Shown: positions 1 through 5,470, numbered from the stretch's first letter. The stretch is DNA of 6,041 bases from Candidatus Nitrosocosmicus sp. (GCA_030452275.1 JAKDMR010000146.1:1-6041), one strand, 5' to 3'. Notes: generated by a model from the letters alone, not told the origin. Numbers and translations: made by a program.

Positions 1-166
1 TACCAGATACTTGTTTATTACAACTGCAAGATGCAACAAGATAATCCACGAAGAGTAATCAAGTATATGATAGGCTGTTAGTCAATCAAGAAACTAGGAT
101 AAACAAACAAAATCAATTATGACCCACCCTCAGTTACTTTTTAAGTTAAGATCACTATTACCATAA

Positions 167-358
167 GTTTGGAACCAATTACGATTTTCGTTGATCATTT
201 CCTGTATTTTAAATGAAGGTGAAGATGAGGCGTATGCTATTTTGTAAACAGAAGTTGCTGAGATGGCACTTGCGAGTAAGAGCAAGTATAAAGAAAACAC
301 AATTATAGATAAATTAAAACAGATAATTTTCTTTGATATGTGCCTAAATAAGGAATAG
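167..358 (+). pseudogene. Possible decayed coding remnant, unknown function
   Basis: One plus-strand frame reads for 62 sense codons from 167 to the TAG at 356-358, interrupted only by a TAA at 245-247. The second part (from 248) reads TEVAEMALASKSKYKENTII and continues with a lysine-rich helical-looking stretch ending in CLNKE. The first part ends in NEGEDEAYAIL just before the internal stop. The composition is protein-like, but no family is recognised, there is no clear start codon, and a chance run is possible. It may be the tail of an eroded gene. Confidence 0.2.
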
Positions 359-449
359 TATGATTTAATAGCATGGTCTCATCATTAGTAGATAAAAACC
401 TTTGCAGAATGTTTCCTAATCTTGAGACGCAAACAAGCTATACATACAA

Positions 450-599
450 ATGTTAGATTGCGACGGCCTAGGTGGACTAGCCAATACCTTTTCTAGAGAA
501 ACAATAATTGAAACTCAAGAGTCATTTTTAAATCAGATATTCTTTCAGGTCTTTTTGAGATTTCAGAATCCACAATACATTCTTTTGGTATTCTGTTAA
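450..599 (+). CDS. Short ORF, 49 residues, unknown and doubtful
   Basis: ATG at 450-452 opens a 49-residue frame ending at TAA 597-599. It begins MLDCDGLGGLANTFSRETII and ends in a hydrophobic stretch, QYILLVFC. There is no Shine-Dalgarno sequence before the ATG and no recognisable domain. A second short frame (373-456, 27 residues) overlaps its start. The opposite strand is also open for 20-30 codons over part of the region, which weakens the case. It is listed because it is the longest ATG-initiated plus-strand frame in the first kilobase; it may be noise or a fragment. Confidence 0.15.
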   Translation: MLDCDGLGGLANTFSRETIIETQESFLNQIFFQVFLRFQNPQYILLVFC

Positions 600-706
600 T
601 TCATTTACTCAGTAAGATATGGGCCCTGTTACTTTCGTAAAAGTAGATGGTCATGGCAAACAGTTAAGCTATTAGTTAAGTCGTATACAATATTATGATT
701 GGATTG

Positions 707-943
707 TCATTTCAATAACCTAATTCGTGAATCAAACATTTTTTGCTGTTGTTCTGTTGATAGCTTAAAGTCGTTTTGAAGATATCTAAACTCCCTGATT
801 ACAAACTCAAATTTCTTTGAGATCGATAGCTCAGATTCTATTAGATCATCTGGGAAACTTTAAAGACCATGCTTATGCCACATAACTGAATGACTGTATG
901 ACCTCTTACCTAATTTTTGAGCAATAGTAATAGGATTCATCAT
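707..943 (-). pseudogene. Broken small gene, possibly helix-turn-helix, one nonsense codon
   Basis: The minus strand reads from ATG at 941-943 to TGA at 707-709, 79 codons in one frame with a single internal TAA at 860-862 (codon 28). Before the stop the frame reads MMNPITIAQKLGKRSYSHSV then MWHKHGL. After it the frame reads SFPDDLIESELSISKKFEFV followed by a charged helical segment ending in RIRLLK. The AQKLGKRS...W.KHGL pattern is reminiscent of a DNA-binding helix-turn-helix, but I recognise no family. A GAA-to-TAA change would explain the break, since GLESFPDD reads naturally. An in-frame TAA at 953-955 fixes the upstream limit. Either a real pseudogene or a chance open frame. Confidence 0.35.
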
Positions 944-990
944 TGAAGCTAGTTATGGTTTTTCTACAGAAAAATGCTTGGTTCAGTGTT

Positions 991-1031
991 CTCATCCATC
1001 CTCAGGAGTAGATGGAAATGAATGAGGATGA
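991..1031. promoter_or_regulatory. Operator-like inverted repeat upstream of the reductase TATA box
   Basis: Two nested inverted repeats lie about ten bases upstream of the TATA box. CATCCTCA (997-1004) is matched by TGAGGATG (1023-1030), and TCCATC (995-1000) by GATGGA (1011-1016). The position just ahead of the core promoter suits a regulator site controlling the reductase gene. No regulator gene is intact nearby, so the partner is unknown. Confidence 0.3.
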
Positions 1032-1041
1032 CGTAAATTGC

Positions 1042-1048
1042 TATATAA
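1042..1048 (+). promoter_or_regulatory. Archaeal TATA box for the disulfide reductase
   Basis: TATATAA preceded by an A-rich BRE-like stretch (GTAAATTGC) matches an archaeal core promoter. A start about 25 bases downstream would fall near 1070, giving a leader of roughly 50 bases before the TTG start at 1122. The leader contains GGAGGT at 1082-1087. Confidence 0.55.
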
Positions 1049-1081
1049 GCGGTAACATTAGTCAAAAATCAAACTTTTAAG

Positions 1082-1087
1082 GGAGGT
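1082..1087 (+). promoter_or_regulatory. Strong Shine-Dalgarno sequence far from the reductase start
   Basis: GGAGGT matches the anti-Shine-Dalgarno end of archaeal 16S rRNA, but it lies 34 bases before the TTG start of the reductase, too far for normal initiation there. It is 8 bases before a TTG at 1096-1098, which opens the short upstream frame listed separately. Confidence 0.5.
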
Positions 1088-1095
1088 TGCTTTTT

Positions 1096-1149
1096 TTGAT
1101 TTATTTAGGATTGAGTAGTAATTGGACAATAAGACTGTATATGATCTGA
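1096..1149 (+). CDS. Candidate 17-codon upstream ORF overlapping the reductase start
   Basis: A TTG at 1096-1098, 8 bases after GGAGGT, opens a frame of 17 codons (MIYLGLSSNWTIRLYMI) ending at TGA 1147-1149. It overlaps the first 28 bases of the reductase in a different frame. If translated, it could couple or modulate reductase translation. The alternative is that a one-base insertion or deletion near 1111-1121 separated the ribosome site from the reductase frame. No peptide homology is recognised. Confidence 0.25.
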   Translation: MIYLGLSSNWTIRLYMI

Positions 1150-2567
1150 TTGTAGTAGGAACAGGAACGGCAGGCTCTACCGTAGCATCAAATTGCCGCT
1201 CTAATGGATTAAAGGTTGCCATTATAGATTCACTACCATTTGGTGGCACTTGTGCTTTGCGCGGCTGTGAGCCAAAAAAAATTCTTATTGAGGCAGCAAA
1301 AACAATTGATGCAAACCATAGACATGGAAATAAAGGCATAAGCGATATAGATAAAGTTCATGTGTGTTGGCGTAACTTGATAAACTTTAAGAGGACATTT
1401 ACAGAGCCTTTTCCAAAACAAAGAGAAGACAGTTATATCAAGGCTGGCATTGTTCCCATCCATGGAAAAGCTAAATTTATTGATATGGACACAATTAAAG
1501 TGGAATACAATAAGAATGCCGACGAAACTAATATTGATATTATAAAAGGAAAATACATCTTAGTAGCAACCGGAGCCAGACCCATTAATTTAGGCATTCC
1601 GGGTACAGAGAATGTAATCACAAGTGATCAGTTTTTGGATCTTTGGAGCTATCAGCTACCTGATAATATTGTATTCATTGGTGGCGGATACATATCATTT
1701 GAATTTGCACATATTGCTGCGCGCTCTGGTGTGAAAAAGATCACAATTTTTCATCGAGGCAAACAGTCGTTAGAACATTTTGACCCAGACCTCGTTGATC
1801 AACTAGTGCAGAAGAGCAAAAATATTGGTATAGAGGTCCAGTTAGAAACAAAGGTAGAAAGAATTGATAAATTAACATCTCCTTATTCATCAGATGGTGC
1901 TGGCAATTTAGTAGTGCACTATTCTTCTGTAGCAAATTCCTTAACAGACGATAATTCGACAAAAACCCTAAAAGCTGATATGGTAGTACATGGCGCAGGT
2001 CGAGTACCAAATCTAGAAGATCTTGATCTAAAGGCGGGTGGCATTGAACAAACCTCCAGAGGCATAAAAGTGAACGAATATCTTCAAAGCGTTTCTAATC
2101 CTATTGTATATGCCGCAGGCGATGTTGCATCAAGTGGAGGGGCACCATTAACTCCGGTAGCAAGCTATGATGGTAATATTGTATCAACTAATATTCTAAA
2201 TGGAAATAGCATTAAGTCAAATTATGTTGGACTGCCTAGTGTTGTTTTCACTATCCCACCTCTTGCATTAGTCGGATTAAAGGAAAAGGATGCAATAGAA
2301 CAAGGATTACAATTTAGAACTAATCATAATGATACATCTGGCTGGTACTCAACTAGACGTGTGGGTGAAACTCATTCTGGATTTAAGATATTAATTGAGC
2401 AAGGGAGTGATAGAATTTTAGGGGCCCACCTACTAGGCCCTCACGCAGAAGAAGTCATAAACATATTTTCAATGGCTATAAGATTAGGACTTACCGTCAA
2501 AGATCTTAATGACCCTATTCTTTATGCCTATCCAACCAATACCTCAGACGTAATCTATATGTTATAA
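1122..2567 (+). CDS. FAD/NAD(P)-dependent disulfide oxidoreductase (class I)
   Basis: A soluble flavoenzyme of the glutathione reductase / dihydrolipoamide dehydrogenase / mercuric reductase family, which uses NAD(P)H to reduce a disulfide or similar electrophile. An N-terminal FAD-binding GTGTAGS lies at about residues 13-19. The redox-active cysteine pair is C44 and C49 in GTCALRGCEPKK. A second Rossmann motif, IGGGYISFE, lies at about 186-194 for NAD(P)H. GAGRVPN is at 291-297, the second FAD motif AAGD at 331-334, and the C-terminal dimerisation domain runs from about 365. Length 481 is normal for the family. The catalytic HPTxxE near the C-terminus is replaced by YPTNTSD (Y470, D476), so a standard glutathione or lipoamide reductase assignment is unsafe; I recall this CALRGC...YPT form as a separate subfamily. 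The TTG start is chosen because TAA stands immediately upstream in frame (1119-1121) and the family N-terminus fits. The substrate is unknown, and there are no merA-type neighbours. Confidence 0.93.
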   Translation: MDNKTVYDLIVVGTGTAGSTVASNCRSNGLKVAIIDSLPFGGTCALRGCEPKKILIEAAKTIDANHRHGNKGISDIDKVHVCWRNLINFKRTFTEPFPKQREDSYIKAGIVPIHGKAKFIDMDTIKVEYNKNADETNIDIIKGKYILVATGARPINLGIPGTENVITSDQFLDLWSYQLPDNIVFIGGGYISFEFAHIAARSGVKKITIFHRGKQSLEHFDPDLVDQLVQKSKNIGIEVQLETKVERIDKLTSPYSSDGAGNLVVHYSSVANSLTDDNSTKTLKADMVVHGAGRVPNLEDLDLKAGGIEQTSRGIKVNEYLQSVSNPIVYAAGDVASSGGAPLTPVASYDGNIVSTNILNGNSIKSNYVGLPSVVFTIPPLALVGLKEKDAIEQGLQFRTNHNDTSGWYSTRRVGETHSGFKILIEQGSDRILGAHLLGPHAEEVINIFSMAIRLGLTVKDLNDPILYAYPTNTSDVIYML

Positions 2568-2590
2568 TTTTTTCCCATTTTGGGATTTTC
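2568..2590 (+). terminator. Probable terminator of the reductase gene
   Basis: Directly after the stop codon come a T-run (2568-2573) and a small hairpin, TCCCA (2573-2577) and TGGGA (2581-2585) with a three-base loop, followed by TTTT (2586-2589). T-rich tracts are sufficient for archaeal termination. The hairpin is short, so its own contribution is uncertain. Confidence 0.5.
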
Positions 2591-2901
2591 AGGTTTTATC
2601 ATGTTATTTATTCTAATTTGCTGGGCAAGGATATGAACTGTTTCCTATGTGTGTAAAATTATACAGTTAATAGCGATACCCGCTAACTGCAGTTACTTAT
2701 TAAGATGAGCGGTGTCAAAGCACTCGCGATCAGCACTCCGGGAGCCTTTGGAAATACTTTAACGGGTTTTGATTTATAGGTCTGATATTTCTTAATGTCC
2801 GCACCTGCTCTATTAAGAACTAGGAACCAGCTTTTGGTGGTTTATCTCTTTTATCATCTAATACCCTATTCTATTTGTAACTGCACGAATATTAATGGAA
2901 T
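2591..2901. other. Intergenic region with a GC-rich, structured patch
   Basis: This gap lies between the 3' ends of the reductase (plus) and the PPOX gene (minus), a convergent arrangement. It contains a bulged inverted repeat near 2667-2690 (AGTT-AAT-AGCG against CGCTAACT). A markedly GC-rich patch at about 2708-2750 carries the micro-ORF listed separately. A plus-strand frame opening at 2795 runs mostly antisense to the PPOX gene and is not believed. No tRNA or other known RNA is recognised. Confidence 0.45.
2705..2779 (+). CDS. Micro-ORF or gene-start remnant, 24 residues
   Basis: ATG at 2705-2707 opens a 24-residue frame, MSGVKALAISTPGAFG then NTLTGFDL, stopping at TAG 2777-2779. Its DNA is much richer in G and C than the rest of the window, with third-position G/C in many codons, suggesting a different origin. 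CAAAG (2716-2720) and CTTTG (2746-2750) with CTCCGGGAG between them could also fold into a hairpin, so the patch may be structural instead of coding. It could be the severed start of a larger imported gene; no family can be assigned from so few residues. Confidence 0.2.
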   Translation: MSGVKALAISTPGAFGNTLTGFDL

Positions 2902-3312
2902 TTATATTGACGCAACTCGTGTAGGTTTTACCTTTAAAATAATTCTTTTTTCACCTGGTGCTCTGAAGGGATATTTGTCTTTGTCTAGGTATTTTTTTGC
3001 CAATTTATCTATATGGCTATCAGCCGATTTACCTGCTATCTGGTCAATGACTTCTCCCCTTAAGGTTACCATATGGAAAGGATTATTGCGATCTACTATG
3101 GATACTGCTATCCTTGGATCTCTTGTTACATTCTTCTGTTTCACTCTTCCCAGAGCAGTATTGATGAGAATTTCGTTTCCTTGTATATCAATCCAAGTAG
3201 GGGTTATCTGAGGAGATCCATCTTTCATTAGGGTAGCAACAAACGCTAGGTTCTTGTCTTCAAAAAGATTTTTGATAAGAGGTTCAGTAATATCGGTTTG
3301 GTGTTGACTCAT
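2902..3312 (-). CDS. PPOX-class putative F420-dependent oxidoreductase (Rv1155-like)
   Basis: A small split-barrel flavin/F420-binding protein of the pyridoxamine 5'-phosphate oxidase superfamily, in the group annotated as PPOX-class F420-dependent enzymes. The 136-residue length matches single-domain members, which act as dimers in the cytoplasm. Diagnostic segments are ATLMKDGSPQITPTWID at about 26-42 (first barrel strands), NTALGRVKQKNVTRDPRIAV at 51-70 (the cofactor phosphate-contact region in relatives), VTLRGEV at about 82-88, and the C-terminal KYPFRAPGEKRIILKVKP (114-131). The enzyme probably reduces or oxidises a small substrate using F420 or a flavin; the substrate is unknown and the cofactor cannot be proven from sequence. 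The ATG at 3310-3312 has no Shine-Dalgarno sequence, but a TATA box about 35 bases upstream gives a nearly leaderless message. It is transcribed divergently from the small-protein/GNAT unit. Confidence 0.9.
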   Translation of the reverse strand: MSQHQTDITEPLIKNLFEDKNLAFVATLMKDGSPQITPTWIDIQGNEILINTALGRVKQKNVTRDPRIAVSIVDRNNPFHMVTLRGEVIDQIAGKSADSHIDKLAKKYLDKDKYPFRAPGEKRIILKVKPTRVASI

Positions 3313-3342
3313 ACTTTGTACATATTATACTTTTCAATATGG

Positions 3343-3350
3343 TTTTTATA
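3343..3350 (-). promoter_or_regulatory. TATA box for the PPOX gene
   Basis: On the minus strand this reads TATAAAAA. Its centre lies about 35 bases before the ATG at 3312, so transcription starting about 26 bases downstream would begin near 3321, leaving a leader of only about 8 bases. That agrees with the absence of a ribosome-binding site. Confidence 0.5.
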
Positions 3351-3415
3351 CACAACCCTTTATCATATTGAATCAGTAGAACATCGTCTAAATCACGAGA
3401 AAACAAGATTAACGA

Positions 3416-3424
3416 TATTTTAAT
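3416..3424 (+). promoter_or_regulatory. TATA-like box for the small-protein/GNAT unit
   Basis: ATATTTTAAT at about 3415-3424 is centred 26-27 bases before the ATG at 3447, the spacing expected for a leaderless archaeal transcript starting at or next to the ATG. A second A/T-rich run, ATATATAAT (3438-3446), touches the ATG and is too close to act for this start. Confidence 0.35.
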
Positions 3425-3446
3425 AGTGCTTTATCGATATATAATT

Positions 3447-3614
3447 ATGTCAAAATTGTTTACTCCACATTCTGATATATTTCTAGAATGCGATGAATAT
3501 CACCAAATTAGTGAATATTTAAACGATAAAATTAATCCCAAAGAGGAAGAATTCTTAACCGAAGCGATTGCGTTTTATGAAAAGCATAGGCATGACTCAG
3601 ACGACTCAATTTGA
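3447..3614 (+). CDS. Small acidic protein upstream of GNAT, candidate antitoxin
   Basis: A 55-residue protein starting MSKLFTPHSDIFLECDEYHQ. Acidic residues clearly outnumber basic ones, and a probable helix follows from about residue 22 (ISEYLNDKINPKEEEFLTEA) to about 50. There is no signal peptide, membrane segment or metal site. The frame is open seven codons further up to a GTG at 3426, but the ATG is preferred because a TATA-like box lies 26 bases before it. Its last 23 bases overlap the downstream acetyltransferase gene in another frame, so the two are almost certainly co-transcribed and probably translationally coupled. An acidic small partner in front of a basic GNAT protein is the layout of GNAT-type toxin-antitoxin modules, but I see no ribbon-helix-helix domain, so antitoxin is only a proposal. 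No family is recognised. Confidence 0.65.
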   Translation: MSKLFTPHSDIFLECDEYHQISEYLNDKINPKEEEFLTEAIAFYEKHRHDSDDSI

Positions 3615-4143
3615 TCCAAACGGATTAAAATTTAAGGTTTTTAATCCAAGGAAACATCAACTACCAAAGATAAATTTCAGGCAAACGAATGGTGAAGACC
3701 CACTATCAGTTCAAGAGTATTATGAAAATTACATCTTTAACGGCAAATCTGATACTGATGAGGTAAAATATGTGATTAAGTACTTTGATAATTGGATAGG
3801 TTTTTTTTCTATTGATCTGACGAGATTGCATACTAAGCAATCTGAATTGATTCCACAGTACAAAGTAAAGGGCAAGAAAGAAGGATTTTACCAAGGACCC
3901 ACCTGCGCACTTTTGATAAAGAAAATAGGTATCGATCAAAACTACAGATGTTATGGGATCGGCAAATACATAATGCTATTTTGCAGCGGCCTGGTCCAAA
4001 CAATAAACAAAGATAAACTTATCAAACTTGTCATATTTAAGACAACAAGATCGTTAGCCGAGAAAATTTATTTTCCAAAATATCAATTTAGCTTTACAGG
4101 TACGAGCGGGAAATTGGTCTGGGCATTTAAGAGGATTTGTTAG
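3592..4143 (+). CDS. GNAT-family N-acetyltransferase, possible toxin of a two-gene module
   Basis: A 183-residue protein with a GNAT fold, which transfers an acetyl group from acetyl-CoA to an amine. The acetyl-CoA pyrophosphate loop R-C-Y-G-I-G-K lies at residues 119-125 (RxxGxG/A motif), preceded by the beta strand CALLIKKIGID (105-115). The C-terminal part has AEKIYFPKYQF at about 156-166, matching the family's Y-x3-Y/GF helix-strand, with Y160 a candidate catalytic tyrosine, and ends in LVWAFKRI. The N-terminal 60 residues are less typical. The protein is lysine-rich and likely basic, opposite to its acidic upstream partner. The ATG at 3592 is preferred; an ATG at 3577 and a TTG at 3568 are in frame and would only deepen the overlap. 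The substrate is unknown: tRNA-acetylating toxins such as TacT and AtaT share this size and context, but ordinary metabolite or protein acetyltransferases cannot be excluded. Confidence 0.82.
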   Translation: MTQTTQFDPNGLKFKVFNPRKHQLPKINFRQTNGEDPLSVQEYYENYIFNGKSDTDEVKYVIKYFDNWIGFFSIDLTRLHTKQSELIPQYKVKGKKEGFYQGPTCALLIKKIGIDQNYRCYGIGKYIMLFCSGLVQTINKDKLIKLVIFKTTRSLAEKIYFPKYQFSFTGTSGKLVWAFKRIC

Positions 4144-4376
4144 ACTAGAATATCAAGTATGTGAGCTGCCGAACTGAATTCGTGAAGTTTATCAAATATG
4201 CAAATGCTAATAATCTCTAAATTTTCGCCTGTAAGAGACAAGCCTAAGATACAATACCTTATTTGTATTTAATCCTACCATCAACAATGTTGTTGCCTAA
4301 AATTCATTCTTGAATCATTTTTAAACTAATTGGATTCTATTGTTACTATCAATCCCTTTTCACCTAAGATGTCTAT
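4144..4376. other. Intergenic spacer, no feature seen
   Basis: This A/T-rich gap lies between the convergent ends of the GNAT gene and the nuclease pseudogene. Both strands are broken by frequent stops in all frames. No clear hairpin terminator, repeat or RNA gene was found. Confidence 0.5.
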
Positions 4377-5201
4377 TTAAGAGTCCTGCTTAGTTACACT
4401 TGAGGGATTACAGGTTTGTTTAAATTGGCATTTTATACATTTCCATTCTTCATCTACCTTTGGTAACTGAACATTGCTAATTGCATCAAGGGCAGTTTTT
4501 AGTAAAGAAACCCTTGTTCGAATTTCTTCTTTTAAAATATCACGAATAGGAAATTTTTTTCTAATATTAACGTCCAAGACTCGATCGCGGCCAAAGTGCC
4601 TTCACCATCGTGGTCTGTTGTTTTGGGAGAAAAAATAAACTCCTCGATTGTCTCGTTTTATCCAAACCATTTTTCGGTTATTTGCGTAGCGAATACAAAG
4701 TATCCTTGTATCATATCTAGAAATAACCAAATAATACAATAGATGACGAAGAAAGGATTTGAACCGTTTGCTATCTGGTTTTGGCCTCTCAAAGCTCTTT
4801 GTATCCTTAAATTCAATGATGATTTAGGCCTCATTAGCCTTTTTTGTGGAAACCGTGCCTAGATATTCTGTCCTATGAGATGGAGATCCCGTCATCAGGT
4901 TGGGCCTTGCTATTAGATTATCCTCAAACAACAATACAATTTGACTTATGCCGATGTCTGCAAGCCCTACAAGAATATATTCAGAGGATTCACCTCTAAC
5001 AAAATTGTCAATATCTTCTACAGTTAATTCATAGTCTTTAACGGTGCGTGCATAAAATGCTCTACGCAGGCAGGAGCCAGAGGGTATATCAGAGACATGA
5101 ATCTTGTCCTGTGGCTTTCTTTTCCTAGAACCATATAAATTCTTGAGATTTGTACGTAAAAGATGTAAAAATTGATAATCCTTGGATATTATGATTGGCA
5201 T
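4377..5201 (-). pseudogene. Cas4/RecB-like PD-(D/E)XK nuclease, inactivated by two stop codons
   Basis: One minus-strand frame of 275 codons runs from ATG 5199-5201 to TAA 4377-4379 without frameshift but with TAA at 4824-4826 (codon 126) and TGA at 4602-4604 (codon 200). Family marks are visible on both sides of the stops. There is an N-terminal cysteine in HVSDIPSGSCLRRAFYAR (C44), nuclease motif IIIEFKDT (E130, K132) directly after the first stop, the LRHLLYYL segment (151-158), and a C-terminal WKCIKCQFKQTC (C255, C258, C264) that with C44 would hold a 4Fe-4S cluster as in Cas4 and Dna2-type nucleases. The residue expected to be the metal-binding Asp is Asn (ARPN, N101), and the usual Gln of QxxxY is His (H153). 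Intact relatives are DNA exonucleases in repair or, as Cas4, CRISPR adaptation; no CRISPR genes or array are present here. A TTTAATAT box (5238-5245) may be the old promoter. Confidence 0.85.
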
Positions 5202-5237
5202 TTCTTTTACGGGTGTTAATGTTGTTGTGACCCGCCC

Positions 5238-5245
5238 ATATTAAA
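5238..5245 (-). promoter_or_regulatory. TATA-like box upstream of the nuclease pseudogene
   Basis: The minus strand reads TTTAATAT, centred about 40 bases before the ATG at 5201. A start about 26 bases downstream would leave a leader of roughly 15 bases. It may be a relic promoter, as the gene it serves is broken. Confidence 0.3.
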
Positions 5246-5340
5246 GCGATCATGTTTTATGGTTGAACCATTACAAATCCGAAAAAGATTACCCACAATT
5301 ATTAAACAATATTTCAGTTTATATTACCTGAGGTATTATA

Positions 5341-5442
5341 AATCCTGTTTGCATTATGATCCCTGCTAGACAGCAAGTATACTCGTGTTCCCGTGTAGAA
5401 TTGATGCTCAAGCAGGACTGCTGTCATAATGCAAATAATCCT
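5341..5442. mobile_element. MITE-like element: 12-base terminal inverted repeats with 6-base flanking direct repeats
   Basis: TTTGCATTATGA (5348-5359) and TCATAATGCAAA (5424-5435) form a perfect 12-base inverted repeat enclosing an 88-base segment with no coding capacity. Each end is separated by one base from a copy of AATCCT in the same orientation (5341-5346 and 5437-5442), as expected for a target-site duplication. Inside, CCTGCT (5362-5367) pairs with AGCAGG (5411-5416), and GACAGCA (5369-5375) with TGCTGTC (5419-5425), so the arms could fold into alternative stems. This is typical of a small non-autonomous transposon. The mobilising transposase family is unknown; the IS5-type gene next to it need not be its partner. 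The alternative is a structured RNA or a regulatory hairpin. Confidence 0.5.
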
Positions 5443-5470
5443 TTTTTAAGATAAAAATGGTCTTATCCTA

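Larger units (their letters stand above)
1..706. other. Gene-poor, probably degenerate region
   Basis: No reading frame of convincing length covers this stretch on either strand. Plus frame 1 is open from the window edge to a TAG at 79-81 (26 codons), which could be the tail of a gene outside the window but is too short to judge. Short open stretches at 167-358 and 450-599 are listed separately. On the minus strand, short stop-free runs antisense to the 450-599 ORF also read like protein in two frames, so coding direction cannot be decided there. The overall impression is of eroded former genes rather than a designed regulatory region. Confidence 0.5.

Noticed and set aside
1058..1339. 93-codon minus-strand open frame across the reductase start
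   Set aside because: It covers the promoter, leader and FAD-binding region of the reductase in antisense and has no recognisable protein features.
2795..3211. 138-codon plus-strand open frame
   Set aside because: About three quarters of it is antisense to the well-supported PPOX gene, and its translation shows no domain. It is a shadow of that gene.
3706..3939. 77-codon minus-strand open frame
   Set aside because: It lies wholly antisense inside the GNAT gene, and its hydrophobic composition is a by-product of the opposite-strand codons.
4753..4766. tRNA T-arm-like sequence (GGTTCAAATCC on the minus strand)
   Set aside because: The flanking bases do not form the T stem, no anticodon arm or acceptor stem is present, and the bases encode KRFKSF of the nuclease pseudogene.
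4602..4826. Stop-codon reassignment or readthrough to explain the internal TAA and TGA
   Set aside because: Two different stop codons would need recoding, the intact neighbouring genes use TAA, TGA and TAG as normal ends, and active-site substitutions point to decay instead.
4377..5201. Reading the nuclease as two separate genes (4377-4577 and 4824-5201) or as part of a CRISPR-Cas locus
   Set aside because: Both pieces are in the same frame and join into one protein whose missing middle, including the EFK motif, is encoded between them. No cas1, cas2 or repeat array is visible in the window.
5348..5435. The inverted repeats as the terminal repeats of the adjacent IS5 element
   Set aside because: Both arms lie on the same side of the transposase gene and enclose only 88 bases, so they cannot bound that element. 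They are better explained as a separate small element.
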